Assembly: GCF_014305095.1 (NCBI RefSeq)
Contig: NZ_JACRUI010000001.1
Coordinates: 481,695-545,694 of the forward strand
Direction of reading: 5' to 3'
DNA from: Flavobacterium kayseriense
GTDB taxonomy: Bacteria; Bacteroidota; Bacteroidia; Flavobacteriales; Flavobacteriaceae
DNA: 64,000 nt
Below the pieces are notes generated by a model. The model saw only the letters and a list, made by a program, of their open reading frames with translations. It was not told where the DNA came from and ran no database searches. The translations under genes and the position numbers were made by a program. Positions within the stretch are counted from its first letter, which is position 1, and each line of letters opens with the position of its first letter. Below, piece by piece: positions 1 through 9,288 of the stretch.

Positions 1-2259
1 ATAATCTACACTTAATTTGAAACGGTTATTAATAAAACCAAAATCGACACCATAATTTGTCTCTGTGTTTGTTTGCCATGTTAAATCCTCATTGGCAACA
101 TTCTCAGGAATTAGGAACCCTGTCCCTAAAACCGTTGGCTGTACTTTTAATACACTTAAAGCATCATACGCACCTAAGAAAGAAGTAGTACCAAGAGATC
201 CTCTACTAAATCTTAATTTCAATAAACTCAAATCTTCTCTATCCTTTAAAAAAGACTCTTTATGAGCATTCCATCCTACAGAGACTGCTGGAAATGTAGC
301 ATACTTACTGTTAGCTCCAAAACGAGAATCACCATCTCTTCTTACAGAAACTGATACTAAATAACGATCATCGTAAGCATAATTAACTCTTCCGAACACA
401 CTTTTTCTAACAATTTTTTGATCAATATTGACGTTTCTAATATCTGCCGGCGCAAACAAATTATAATTGATAATATCTCCAAAAGGAACATTCGTACCAC
501 TTATTGAAACTCCCTCAATGTTAGTATTTTGAAATTCAACACCTGCAACACCTGCCACATCATGCTTACCAAATTCTTTAGCATAGTTTAAAGTAGTTTC
601 ACTTAATACAGATGTTTGTTTTAAGTACGTGTTGTTTAGGTTGGTTTGAGCTGTACGTGCTCTTGAGTCAGACTCTAATCCTCTATAGTAATAATCATGC
701 GTATCATTTAAATCAGCACCTAAAACAGTTTTCACATTTAAACCATCAATAATCTTGAAATCTAGATAGGTATTAACATTTGCAAAATAGGTTTTTTGCC
801 ACTGTTTTACATTGTCTAATTTAGTTGCTGGACCTGCATCACCAGTAGTACCAATTCCGTTTCCAGCTCTACCATAATGCCAATCTTGTGCTGTCATTCC
901 AGGCTGTAAAGTATAAATACTTTGATTAAATGGAGCCGTTGCCCCTCCTTGATAACCTGCATTAAATGCTGGCGCCAAAACTGTTAGTGTACCACCTGGA
1001 GAACCAATACTTGAATTGTATAAAGCCTGTCTTTGAGCATCTAAATCTTGCACGAATTGAATAGAAGCTGCCGTGTGATATATAGGACTAATGCTATATG
1101 CTCTTAATAAATCTCTCATATCCCAAGCCAATATGTCTCTTTTAGCAGTAAAACCGTTGAAACTTAAACCTGTTTTTAGTCTTTCGCCAATTTTAGCATC
1201 AACATTTAAACGTGCATTTAAGCGCTCATATCCCTGTGTAAGTGCAATACCTTCCGTGTCCTGATATCCTAAAGAAGCAAAATATTTTACATCGTCTGTA
1301 CCACCGGTTACACTAAAATCGTGATTCGAACTTTTAGCTGTACGAAACAACCAATCTTCCACATTTACAACATCTGGCGCGTTTTTATACGCGTTAATTC
1401 TGTAATCAACCAAACGTGGGTCTACCGCTGAAACGTTTAATGTACCATCAGCAATTTGAGACTCTAAAAGAGCGCCAAATTCATTAGCATTCAAGTTTAA
1501 GTTCTTTTTTTGGTATTTATCAGAAACACTCAAATAGCTGTTGTAACTAAAAGTAGCTTTCCCGGATTTTCCTTTTTTAGTTGTAACCAATATTACCCCA
1601 TTTGCTCCTCTAGAACCATATATAGCAGAAGAAGCAGCATCTTTCAATACTTCAATACTCTCAATATCGTTTGGATTCACAGTAGCTAGATTACCTGAAA
1701 TTGGAAAACCATCTACTACAATTAGAGGGTCAGAATTACCTGAAATAGAGGAAGCAGCTCTAATTTGAATTTTTGGAGCAGCACCAGGCTCACCACTTTG
1801 ATTCTGAATCAAAACACCTGACAGCTTACCTGCCAATGCTTCATCTACACGTGTAGATTGTACTGCGGCAACATCATCTCCACTAATTTTAGCGATAGAT
1901 CCTGTTAGGTGTGATTTTTTACGAGTACCATACCCTACAACAACTACCTCGTCTAATTGACTGTTAGTATCAACCAAAACAATAGCTAAACTTTTCTGGT
2001 TAGTTATTGTTACAGATTGTACTTTGTAACCAATATAAGAAAATTGAAGAACATCTCCGCTTTTTACATCAATTTGAAATTTCCCGTCAAAATCAGTCGA
2101 AACTCCTTTTGTAGTTCTTGTATTGATGACATTCGCGCCAGGAATAGGCATTTTGTCCGCGTCTAATATGGTACCGGATAACTTGTATCCATCTTGTGCA
2201 AATACCGATACTTGAAGTACCAGTAGCAGCATTAAAATAATTTTAGTTTTTAAATTCAT
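1..2259 (-). CDS. SusC/RagA-family TonB-linked outer membrane receptor (C-terminus outside window)
   Basis: This outer-membrane importer of the SusC type would take up alginate oligosaccharides together with a SusD lipoprotein, which would be expected just beyond the window. Reading back from the ATG at 2257-2259 the frame stays open to base 1, giving about 753 residues of a protein usually near 1000. It starts with a signal peptide (MNLKTKIILMLLL...VFAQ). A CarboxypepD_reg-like domain (PGANV, FDGKF) follows at about 25-100, and then the plug with VVVGYGT, ADPLIVVDG-like and DAASSAIYGSRGANGVI motifs. The C-terminal beta-barrel is incomplete. A tandem GntR-type operator lies about 140 bp upstream. 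Alginate as substrate is inferred from the neighbouring lyases. Confidence 0.93.
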   Translation of the reverse strand, partial: MNLKTKIILMLLLVLQVSVFAQDGYKLSGTILDADKMPIPGANVINTRTTKGVSTDFDGKFQIDVKSGDVLQFSYIGYKVQSVTITNQKSLAIVLVDTNSQLDEVVVVGYGTRKKSHLTGSIAKISGDDVAAVQSTRVDEALAGKLSGVLIQNQSGEPGAAPKIQIRAASSISGNSDPLIVVDGFPISGNLATVNPNDIESIEVLKDAASSAIYGSRGANGVILVTTKKGKSGKATFSYNSYLSVSDKYQKKNLNLNANEFGALLESQIADGTLNVSAVDPRLVDYRINAYKNAPDVVNVEDWLFRTAKSSNHDFSVTGGTDDVKYFASLGYQDTEGIALTQGYERLNARLNVDAKIGERLKTGLSFNGFTAKRDILAWDMRDLLRAYSISPIYHTAASIQFVQDLDAQRQALYNSSIGSPGGTLTVLAPAFNAGYQGGATAPFNQSIYTLQPGMTAQDWHYGRAGNGIGTTGDAGPATKLDNVKQWQKTYFANVNTYLDFKIIDGLNVKTVLGADLNDTHDYYYRGLESDSRARTAQTNLNNTYLKQTSVLSETTLNYAKEFGKHDVAGVAGVEFQNTNIEGVSISGTNVPFGDIINYNLFAPADIRNVNIDQKIVRKSVFGRVNYAYDDRYLVSVSVRRDGDSRFGANSKYATFPAVSVGWNAHKESFLKDREDLSLLKLRFSRGSLGTTSFLGAYDALSVLKVQPTVLGTGFLIPENVANEDLTWQTNTETNYGVDFGFINNRFKLSVDY

Positions 2260-2394
2260 GTCTTTAATATCTATGTGATTAAATTGTTAAAATAAAGAGT
2301 GACTTACCCTTTATATAATAAAGTTCTTCCTCATCAATTAGTCAAAGTTTTAGTGGTTAGCAGTGTGTTTAGTTAGTGTTTAATTGGAATATCA

Positions 2395-2423
2395 ATTTGG
2401 TTAATCAAATTGGTTTACCAAAT
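2395..2423 (-). promoter_or_regulatory. Tandem FadR/GntR-type operator upstream of susC
   Basis: Two adjacent dyads are visible: TTTGGTTAATCAAA at 2396-2409 (imperfect) and TTGGTTTACCAA at 2410-2421. Their centres are 13 bp apart. The TGGT-N2-ACCA core matches the operator shape known for FadR-family GntR regulators such as UxuR/ExuR. The same arrangement recurs upstream of gntR, PL7 and PL17/ALDH. Confidence 0.7.
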
Positions 2424-2656
2424 ATATGTCTTATTTTTTTGTTAAAAAAAGGAAATTGCACTTAATTTAAAAAAAAACGGCAAAAAGTATATTTAACACA
2501 TAAAAAATAACTATTTATTACTGTTCATATAATAAAAAAGATAGAACTCTAATATTTATCAGAAAAAGGATTTTAATAGTATTTATAGAATTGCTTAACA
2601 GGAGTATACTACATCAAAATAGTAAAGAAAGTTATGCCTTTTCATAAATATAGAGC

Positions 2657-2700
2657 ACAAAAAAATCCAATTCGTGAAAATCATGAATTGGATTAAAGCT
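2657..2700 (-). terminator. Intrinsic terminator after eda
   Basis: The inverted repeat AATCCAATTC (2664-2673) / GAATTGGATT (2685-2694) is followed on the minus strand by a run of seven T. It lies 46 bp beyond the eda stop and ends the kdgK-eda transcript before the susC promoter region. The rest of 2260-2739 holds the susC leader and operator and no gene. Confidence 0.8.
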
Positions 2701-2739
2701 CAATTAGCTCAACTACCTACTAAGCAAGGCTTTGTAAGC

Positions 2740-3408
2740 CTATTTTCTTAGATTCTTAATTATAGTGACGCACTCTTGTGTTAAAGATTGAATTTTCGCA
2801 AAATCAAAATTACCTTGCGAATCGGCACTAATTAACTTCGAGCCTAAACCTACACAAGTCACTCCAGTATCAAACCAAGACTTTAGGCTTTCCAGCGTTG
2901 GAGACACACCACCAGTTGGCATAATAGAAGTCCATGGCTGTGGACCTTTAATGCCATTTACAAACTGTGGACCGTATATATCACCAGGAAATAATTTAAC
3001 AATTTCACATCCTAACTCTTCAGCTCTCGCTATCTCAGTAAGTGTACCGCAACCTGGAGACCACAATACTTTACGACGATTACAAGCAATTGCAATATCT
3101 TCTCTTAACACAGGAGTTACAATAAAATTAGCACCCAATTGCATATATAAGGAAGCCGCTGCAGCATCAGTCACTGAACCAACTCCTAAAATCATTCCAG
3201 GTAACTCTGCAATAGCATACTTGTTTAAATCAGCAAAGATCTCAAAAGCAAAATCTCCTCGACTTGTAAATTCTAATAAACGTGCGCCGCCATCATAGCA
3301 AGCTTTTAAAACTTTTTTACTTACTTCGATATCTTTATGATAAAACAAAGGAACAATCCCAGTTTCTTTCATTACTTGTGCTACTTGTATTCTTGTAAAT
3401 TGAGCCAT
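2740..3408 (-). CDS. eda: 2-dehydro-3-deoxy-phosphogluconate (KDPG) aldolase
   Basis: The enzyme cleaves KDPG to pyruvate and glyceraldehyde-3-phosphate, the last step of alginate monomer breakdown. It is cytoplasmic. The 222-residue class I aldolase has the family's LEFTSRGD motif with the general acid/base Glu46 and the EIVKLFPGD motif with Schiff-base Lys138. PTGGVSP at 164-170 fits the phosphate-binding loop. It lies 14 bp after kdgK and is followed by a clear terminator, so the two form the end of an operon. Bifunctional KHG/KDPG activity is possible and cannot be told from sequence. Confidence 0.95.
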   Translation of the reverse strand: MAQFTRIQVAQVMKETGIVPLFYHKDIEVSKKVLKACYDGGARLLEFTSRGDFAFEIFADLNKYAIAELPGMILGVGSVTDAAAASLYMQLGANFIVTPVLREDIAIACNRRKVLWSPGCGTLTEIARAEELGCEIVKLFPGDIYGPQFVNGIKGPQPWTSIMPTGGVSPTLESLKSWFDTGVTCVGLGSKLISADSQGNFDFAKIQSLTQECVTIIKNLRK

Positions 3409-3422
3409 ATTTATACTAATTT

Positions 3423-4445
3423 TTATCTTGACACTTTTCCTGAAAAATCACCCGATAGTAATTTTTCGATTTCTGGTTTGGTAACTAAATTATAATCTCC
3501 TGAAATGGTATGTTTTAAGCAGCATGCAGCAACAGCAAAGTTTAATGCTCTTTGCTTATCTAATGGCTCCTCATTTAATCCATATATTAATCCACCCATA
3601 AAGGCATCTCCACTTCCTACTCTATCCACTACAGGAGTTACCTCTTGAACTGCAGCATTAAAAATAGTAGTTCCATCATACATCACGCCACCAATACGTT
3701 GATGTGATGCGCTTACAGAATACCTTAATGTAGTTGCAGCATACTTCATATCTGGACACAATTTAAAAATAGTATCATACAAAGCCGTTAAATTGTCCCC
3801 TTTTGAATAGTCGGGATCAACTTTATCTAGACCTAGCATAAAGTAGGCCGTGTCAATATCACCTAAAATCACATGACTGTATTTTAACATCGCAGGCATT
3901 ATATCTTTTGGTTCTTTTCCGTAGTTCCACAGTTTCGCACGATAATTTAAATCCGTTGAAATAGTTAATCCCATTTCGTGTGCTACTTTGATAGCCTCTA
4001 GGCAAGCATCTGCTGCATTTTGTGAAAGCGCTGGAGTGATACCGCTCCAATGAAACCAAGTGGCTCCCGTAAGTACTTCTTTCCAATCAATTTCTCCCGT
4101 ATGCAAGTTTGCCATCGAGCTGTTTTCACGATCATAAATAACGTTACTTGCGCGTGTACTTGTCCCTGTTTCTAAAAAGTAGATTCCTAAACGATCACCA
4201 CCAAAAAGAACATGTTCACATCCTACATTTAGTTTTCGCATTTCTTTCAATGCACTAATTCCCAACTCATTATTAGGTATTTTAGTAACATATTCTGCAT
4301 TCATACCATAATTGACTAGTGATACTGCAACATTAAATTCCCCTCCGCCATACGTAGCTTTAAAAGATTCTGCTTGAGAAAACCTCAAGTGTCTCTCTGT
4401 TGACAACCGGAGTAAAATTTCACCGAAAGTGATTACTTTTTTCAT
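3423..4445 (-). CDS. kdgK: 2-dehydro-3-deoxygluconate (KDG) kinase, PfkB family
   Basis: It phosphorylates KDG to KDPG using ATP. The start chosen here is the internal ATG giving MKKVITFGEILLRLS, which is where the family normally begins. The nine residues upstream (ATG at 4470-4472) look like untranslated leader. The PfkB signatures are an N-terminal GGGEFNVAVSL substrate motif and the C-terminal DRVGSGDAFMGGL motif with the catalytic Asp. It is directly upstream of eda and downstream of the SDR gene, matching the order of reactions DEH to KDG to KDPG. A hairpin with a T-run sits about 50 bp before this start. Confidence 0.94.
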   Translation of the reverse strand: MKKVITFGEILLRLSTERHLRFSQAESFKATYGGGEFNVAVSLVNYGMNAEYVTKIPNNELGISALKEMRKLNVGCEHVLFGGDRLGIYFLETGTSTRASNVIYDRENSSMANLHTGEIDWKEVLTGATWFHWSGITPALSQNAADACLEAIKVAHEMGLTISTDLNYRAKLWNYGKEPKDIMPAMLKYSHVILGDIDTAYFMLGLDKVDPDYSKGDNLTALYDTIFKLCPDMKYAATTLRYSVSASHQRIGGVMYDGTTIFNAAVQEVTPVVDRVGSGDAFMGGLIYGLNEEPLDKQRALNFAVAACCLKHTISGDYNLVTKPEIEKLLSGDFSGKVSR

Positions 4446-4495
4446 CTTATTTAAATATAATTTGATTTGCAATGATAAGTATTCTTACCTAATTA

Positions 4496-4528
4496 TAAAA
4501 AAACCTTCTATCATTACAACAGAAGGTT
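4496..4528 (-). terminator. Terminator-like hairpin between SDR and kdgK
   Basis: AACCTTCT (4502-4509) pairs with AGAAGGTT (4521-4528), followed on the minus strand by seven T. It looks like a full intrinsic terminator, yet only about 50 bp separate it from the kdgK ATG and no strong TAnnTTTG promoter is visible there. It may be a leaky intra-operon terminator that lowers kdgK-eda expression. Confidence 0.65.
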
Positions 4529-4690
4529 CCAATATTACTTTATAAAATAAATAAGGGACAACCTTTTCCATTGCTACTGTTTCACTTTTTGATCCTCCAT
4601 AACTTAGAGTATCCTTACTTGAAAACAGCAACAAAAGGCACTGTAACATTGCCGAATTTAATGTTTCAATGTTTATCCCTATAAATAAAT

Positions 4691-5455
4691 TTATATACCT
4701 AAAGCTTGTCCTCCACCAATTTGGATTGTTTCTGCCGTAATGAAAGATGCATCAGTGCTAGCTAAAAAAGCAACTACATTAGCAACCTCTTCTGGCTCAC
4801 CAAGTCTTCCTAACAATACACTGCTTTTCCATGAAGCAAAAACCTCTGGTTTAGTAGCTTTAATTTGTGCATGAAAAGGAGTATCAATTGTACCAGGAGA
4901 TACCGCATTTACTCTAATTCCGTACTCTGCTAAATCTTTTGCTAAAGCTCTAGTGATCGATTGAACTCCACCTTTAGAAACTGCATAAATTCCAGCTCCA
5001 GGTCCTGCACCATTCCATGCTGCGTTTGAAGTATAATTGATAATTGACGCATTCTCTCCTTTTTTCAAGAAAGGAATTGCAGCTCTTGAAGCGTAAAAAA
5101 CAGAATCAAGATTCAGTGCCATAACGAATTTATATTCTGCAGTAGTCATCTCTTCAAATCTAGCTCTTACTCCAATACCACCAGCATTGTTTACAAGAAC
5201 ATCAATTCTTCCGTATTTTTCACCAATTGCAGTGATATTACTAGTTACCTCTTCATCATTTGTCATATCGAAACCGTAATATTCTGCTTCGATTCCAGCA
5301 GCAGTAAGTTCAGCCACTTTTTCAGCACCAACAGAATCTTCAATACCATTTAAAATTACAGTATATCCGTCCTTACCTAGTCTTTTTGCTACTGTGAAAC
5401 CGATACCTCCTGTAGCTCCTGTTATCACAGCTACTTTTCCATTTGAATTGCCCAT
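4691..5455 (-). CDS. SDR-family oxidoreductase, probable DEH (4-deoxy-L-erythro-5-hexoseulose uronate) reductase
   Basis: This is a classical short-chain dehydrogenase of 254 residues. The cofactor motif TGATGGIG is at 12-19, NNAG at 89-92, and the catalytic Ser143, Tyr157 and Lys161 (YAVSK) are all present. In flavobacterial alginate pathways an SDR of this kind reduces the unsaturated-uronate product DEH to KDG with NAD(P)H, and the neighbouring carrier, kinase and aldolase fit that role. It lies 24 bp after the MFS gene, so the two are co-transcribed. A KduD-type or other sugar-acid dehydrogenase activity cannot be excluded. Confidence 0.88.
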   Translation of the reverse strand: MGNSNGKVAVITGATGGIGFTVAKRLGKDGYTVILNGIEDSVGAEKVAELTAAGIEAEYYGFDMTNDEEVTSNITAIGEKYGRIDVLVNNAGGIGVRARFEEMTTAEYKFVMALNLDSVFYASRAAIPFLKKGENASIINYTSNAAWNGAGPGAGIYAVSKGGVQSITRALAKDLAEYGIRVNAVSPGTIDTPFHAQIKATKPEVFASWKSSVLLGRLGEPEEVANVVAFLASTDASFITAETIQIGGGQALGI

Positions 5456-5479
5456 TTTATCTTAATTTTAATATTACTT

Positions 5480-6778
5480 TTAATTATTTTTCTTTTTCAA
5501 TGCTATAACTTTTGGAATAAATATCCATACACTTGCCAATGTTAATATCGCTAACGCGGCGCCTATTATGAATGCGGGAGTATAATTACCACCGCTTGTT
5601 AACCAAGGAACTAGATACGTTAGACCCGCTGCAGTAAGTTTTGCTGCCATCCCTGAAAAACCAGAAAGAGTACCAATTGTTTTACCAGAAAACAAATCAC
5701 TTGGTAATGTTTGCACATTCCCAATAACCGTTTGAAAACCAAACAAAATCACAGCCATAATAATAACCGCTTGTGTAGGACCTCCTGGATTTGACATCGC
5801 TAACAAAGCAGGTAACATAATCAAACAACCTAATGTGATGACCATTTTACGAGTTTTGTTGATATCCCAACCTTTTTTAAGTCGGTTTTGTGCTAAAAGA
5901 CCTCCAAACCAAGCACCAAACATTGCTCCTACATAAGGAACCCAACCATACAGTCCAATTGATTGAACATCCATTCCGTAAACTTCATTTAAATAAATCG
6001 GTATCCAAAACACGAACAACCACCATATCGGATCAATGAATGCAGACGCTAGTATAACTCCCCAACTTTCTCTATGTTGCAGTAACTCTTTAGTACTAGG
6101 ATTATAATCTTGAGCCTCTACTCCATCAATGCTACTGTTTTTTTGACCCGTCAATATATATTCACGCTCTTCATCCGTAATCCAAGGATGGTTTTTCGGT
6201 GGTGATTTTACTAATATCCACCATGGTACAAGCCATAGTAATCCGGTAATACCTATTAATACGAATATCATCTTCCAACTAAAATAAACCGTTAAAAATG
6301 CAATTAGCGGTATAGAAACTATCCCTCCTATTGCTGCACCAGAGTTGAATATTCCCTGAGCGAGTGCTCTCTCCTTGGTAGGAAACCACTCTGCATTCCC
6401 TTTAGTAGCCCCTGGCCAGTTACCCGCTTCAGATACTCCAAGAATAGCTCTAAAAATTCCAAAACTTAAAACTCCTTGTGCTATTGCGTGTAATGCAGTA
6501 GCTACAGACCAAACTCCGATTGATAATACAAAACCCAACCTAGTACCAACCCAATCAAATATTTTTCCAAAAATGGCTTGTCCAAAAGCGTAAGAAAAAA
6601 CAAAAATAATTGAAATCAATGCGTAAATAGACTTCGTCTCATCCGGTGAATGACCCGGATAAAGTTCTTTTGCAATATCAGGCCACAAGACACTCAATGA
6701 CTGACGGTCGATATAATTTATAATGGTAGCCAAAGCGATTAACGCTACTACCCACCACCTTAAACCTTGTATTTTCAT
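5480..6778 (-). CDS. MFS transporter, hexuronate (ACS/ExuT-like) family
   Basis: This inner-membrane carrier of 432 residues has about 12 hydrophobic segments. The N-terminal NYIDRQSLSVLWPDI is the typical start of anion:cation symporter family members such as ExuT and GudP, and GVSEAGNWPGATK is another family signature. In this locus it most likely imports DEH or other uronate monomers released in the periplasm by the lyases. It is followed by the SDR gene after 24 bp and preceded by gntR on the same strand after 175 bp, which hold only a weak GCCTT/AAGGC hairpin at 6808-6822. Confidence 0.9.
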   Translation of the reverse strand: MKIQGLRWWVVALIALATIINYIDRQSLSVLWPDIAKELYPGHSPDETKSIYALISIIFVFSYAFGQAIFGKIFDWVGTRLGFVLSIGVWSVATALHAIAQGVLSFGIFRAILGVSEAGNWPGATKGNAEWFPTKERALAQGIFNSGAAIGGIVSIPLIAFLTVYFSWKMIFVLIGITGLLWLVPWWILVKSPPKNHPWITDEEREYILTGQKNSSIDGVEAQDYNPSTKELLQHRESWGVILASAFIDPIWWLFVFWIPIYLNEVYGMDVQSIGLYGWVPYVGAMFGAWFGGLLAQNRLKKGWDINKTRKMVITLGCLIMLPALLAMSNPGGPTQAVIIMAVILFGFQTVIGNVQTLPSDLFSGKTIGTLSGFSGMAAKLTAAGLTYLVPWLTSGGNYTPAFIIGAALAILTLASVWIFIPKVIALKKKNN

Positions 6779-6953
6779 AGTCTTAGCTTTTATTTTAGAA
6801 CTTTTATGCCTTAAAAAAAGGCCTAAAACATCCCTAACCTCTTTTTTTTAAAGAAGTCAATTTATAATTTAATCTATATTAAGCGAATTTTATTGCACAC
6901 TGCGAGACGACTAAATATCACTTAGTCTATCATTAGCACAAGACCTATATGCC

Positions 6954-7661
6954 CTAGATGTTATAACAATATTCATATAGAGCTTTAAAATGCTCTTTCA
7001 TCTTTTGTTTTGCTAATTGTGGGTTTTGAGCTACAATTGCATCAAAAACTTCTGTATGCTCTTTTATCACCTTCAAGCCCTCATTTTCAGATTTAGTACA
7101 AACGTGGTACTTCTCAAAATTGGTCAAAATCTCTGGTGTAATCAATAACATTAAATTATTGATGGTACTATTCCCACTGGCTTTAGCTATTGCCAAATGA
7201 AATATCAAATCTTCCTGAACCGCGTCTTCGCCTTTATAAACCTTTTCAGAATACGCATCCAGCGCTGCCTTAATTTGAGCTATATCTTCTTCGGTCCTTC
7301 TCGTTGCAGCAAGCCTTACCGTTTTCAATTCAATAAGAATTCTAGTCTCTACTAATGATTTAAAATCAGACGTTCCCAATCTTAATATGTCATCTATAAT
7401 TCCGTTGATCGCTATTTTACCAATGTCAGCTACAAATGTTCCGCTTTGCGGTATGGATTTTAATATACCGTAAAACTCTAGTTTTTGGATCGCTTCTCTT
7501 ACACTACTCCTACTGGCTTCAAACTTCTCTGACAACATTCGTTCAGATGGTAGTTTATCCTGTGGCTCTAAGTTTTTATAATTGATGTAATCTCTAATCT
7601 TAGCAATAATTGTATTTACAGACTCTTTATTATCCTTTCTGCTTATAACTTCTAATTTCAT
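6954..7661 (-). CDS. FadR-subfamily GntR transcriptional regulator (FCD domain)
   Basis: This 235-residue regulator probably senses an alginate breakdown product. An N-terminal winged helix-turn-helix (about 15-78) has the GntR signature KLPSERMLSEKF...SRSSVREAIQKL. The C-terminal all-helical FCD domain (about 100-230) carries the expected metal ligands Asp151, His155, His202 and His224. A TGGT-N2-ACCA operator lies 26 bp upstream of its own start, which suggests autoregulation. Similar operators precede susC, PL7 and PL17/ALDH, so it is the natural candidate regulator of the locus. Confidence 0.93.
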   Translation of the reverse strand: MKLEVISRKDNKESVNTIIAKIRDYINYKNLEPQDKLPSERMLSEKFEASRSSVREAIQKLEFYGILKSIPQSGTFVADIGKIAINGIIDDILRLGTSDFKSLVETRILIELKTVRLAATRRTEEDIAQIKAALDAYSEKVYKGEDAVQEDLIFHLAIAKASGNSTINNLMLLITPEILTNFEKYHVCTKSENEGLKVIKEHTEVFDAIVAQNPQLAKQKMKEHFKALYEYCYNI

Positions 7662-7686
7662 ACTATCTTCATTAAAATTGATAACT

Positions 7687-7711
7687 CTGGTTTACCAGAT
7701 TGGTTGGTAAA
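7687..7711 (-). promoter_or_regulatory. FadR/GntR-type operator upstream of gntR
   Basis: CTGGTTTACCAG (7687-7698) is a near-perfect dyad. A second, decayed copy TTGGTTGGTAAA (7700-7711) keeps the left half-site and the same 13-bp centre spacing seen at the other sites. It lies 26-50 bp before the gntR ATG. Confidence 0.65.
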
Positions 7712-7773
7712 TTTACAAAAAAAAATATATAGAAATTAAAAAGAATTACTCCTAAAATCTGCATAAAAACCTT

Positions 7774-8637
7774 TTAGTGAGTTACTTCAAGAGCATAAAT
7801 TTTAACTGCCCCAAAAGAATTAGGGTTTTTTGATTGAAAGTAATTCCCTGCTTTAAAATAATTCTCAAAAACGTTCCACTTTTTAATATTAATATCATCA
7901 TAAACGAATGATTCTGAATTATTTAATATCACTTCAAGGCGACCATCTGAAACTTTTACTTCTAAGGTAAAACGATTAAAATCAACTTTCTCCTTAAAAT
8001 TTCTACCCTCATCATCAATCCAAGCGTCCGCAGGAAGCATTTCTATTAGAGAAGCTTTGGCATTCTTTAGCACTTTAGTTTTTACCCTAATTTTACCATT
8101 ATCCCAATAAATTTTCAAAATTGGTGCCGCATTATTATCTTTTTGCCCTATCAAGTCACGTTGTTCATTTGAAAGACGACCATGAATTTGAGCGATTATC
8201 ATTCGACTGTATTTTCCATCTGGCTCTTTAGAAACCTTGTCGATAGCATAGGTAGCTTTCATAGTTCCTCCTTGAGCAAAAGTCCAATTGGCATTTTTGT
8301 TACCCACTTCCATAGTTTCTCTCAATTCAGATCTAGAGAAGCTGCTATTAGCAGTCGACGTACCGGAAGGATAAGCATAAAACACTATTGATTTGTCCTT
8401 AGCATCTTCGTACATATATTTTTTTACACCCTCATTTGTAGCAAAATCTAGAATTTCAGGATAATCTAAATCAAGTGTCTTACTTGGCTTGTCAGGATCT
8501 ATCGCAGGTGTAGTAACAGACCAATGCGTTAGGTCAATTTTAGGGCCTTTTTTTTTGCTCTTCGTCTCCTGGCTGTAACCAACAGTTACTAAAGCAACAG
8601 ATACAAACAATACAATTTTTGAGAATTTGGCACTCAT
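7774..8637 (-). CDS. PL7 family alginate lyase
   Basis: This secreted endolytic lyase cuts alginate by beta-elimination. It has 287 residues with an N-terminal signal peptide (to about residue 22). The three PL7 active-site strands are all present: RSELR at 102-106, QIH at 150-152, and YFKAGNYFQ at 260-268. In this family QIH (rather than QVH) goes with activity on G-containing blocks. There is no lipobox and no extra carbohydrate-binding module. It has its own operator upstream and lies directly before gntR on the same strand. Confidence 0.96.
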   Translation of the reverse strand: MSAKFSKIVLFVSVALVTVGYSQETKSKKKGPKIDLTHWSVTTPAIDPDKPSKTLDLDYPEILDFATNEGVKKYMYEDAKDKSIVFYAYPSGTSTANSSFSRSELRETMEVGNKNANWTFAQGGTMKATYAIDKVSKEPDGKYSRMIIAQIHGRLSNEQRDLIGQKDNNAAPILKIYWDNGKIRVKTKVLKNAKASLIEMLPADAWIDDEGRNFKEKVDFNRFTLEVKVSDGRLEVILNNSESFVYDDINIKKWNVFENYFKAGNYFQSKNPNSFGAVKIYALEVTH

Positions 8638-8697
8638 ACAAATAATGAATTTTGATTTATATAAAAAACAGCAAACTAAATTTTAAAATTATACCAG

Positions 8698-8725
8698 TTT
8701 GGTAAACCAATTTGGAAAACCAAAT
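8698..8725 (-). promoter_or_regulatory. Tandem FadR/GntR-type operator upstream of PL7 gene
   Basis: TTGGTAAACCAA (8699-8710) and TTGGAAAACCAA (8712-8723) are two good dyads with centres 13 bp apart and 1 bp between them. They lie 60-90 bp before the PL7 start, where they would overlap or flank the -33 region. Confidence 0.75.
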
Positions 8726-8853
8726 ATAGAAACTAATTTCTATTAAAAAAAACAAAAGGGTATTTATTTTAACAAACAGAGTTAAAAGCCAATAAAAAAG
8801 TATAACTAAAACTTTTGCTATTGCACCAATTTCATATAGAATAGAATTTAAGG

Positions 8854-8900
8854 AAGCAAAAAAGGTTTGTTACATATTGTTCAAATACCTAACAAACCTT
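8854..8900 (-). terminator. Intrinsic terminator after the PL17-kdgF operon
   Basis: AAGGTTTGTTA (8862-8872) pairs with TAACAAACCTT (8890-8900). On the minus strand the stem runs into six T. It is 28 bp beyond the kdgF stop. Confidence 0.8.
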
Positions 8901-8927
8901 AATTGCTACTAAAACATAGTGTAACTT

Positions 8928-9278
8928 TTAAACTTTCATGAAGTCCTCACGTATTGGGCTGAAAACATCTATTAAAACTCCATCTGCTAAGCACAATGCA
9001 CCGTGTAAAACATGAGGAGCGATGTAAAAGCAATCTCCCCCTTTTAATATTTTTTTGTCATCACCAATAGTCACTTCAAATTCGCCACTAACAACATAAG
9101 TTACTTGTGCGTGATAGTGTTCGTGTAAAGGTCCTATACTTCCCTTTTTAAAATCTACATTTACTAGCATGATTGTGTCATCGTAACCCATTATTTTACG
9201 CTTTACACCATCACCTACAACTTGCCATTCTATCTCATCACCTATTAAAAATGCTGAACTTGCTCCAAAACTTTGCAT
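8928..9278 (-). CDS. kdgF: KdgF-like cupin, unsaturated-uronate converting protein
   Basis: KdgF speeds the conversion of unsaturated monouronates from pectin or alginate to their linear keto form, DEH. This single-cupin protein of 116 residues has the metal-binding set His52, His54, Gln58 and His92 and ends with SPIREDF, closely matching the C-terminal TPIREDF of known KdgF proteins. It lies 10 bp after the PL17 gene, so the enzyme that makes the monomer and the one that linearises it are made together. A general cupin without this activity is possible but less likely. Confidence 0.85.
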   Translation of the reverse strand: MQSFGASSAFLIGDEIEWQVVGDGVKRKIMGYDDTIMLVNVDFKKGSIGPLHEHYHAQVTYVVSGEFEVTIGDDKKILKGGDCFYIAPHVLHGALCLADGVLIDVFSPIREDFMKV

Positions 9279-9288
9279 ATCGATATAT

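Noticed and set aside
65..265. 66-residue ORF on the plus strand
   Set aside because: It is antisense to the SusC barrel, whose reading frame is continuous through this stretch.
4446..4472. Upstream start for kdgK
   Set aside because: MQIKLYLNK precedes the family's normal MKKVITFGE start and does not resemble PfkB proteins.
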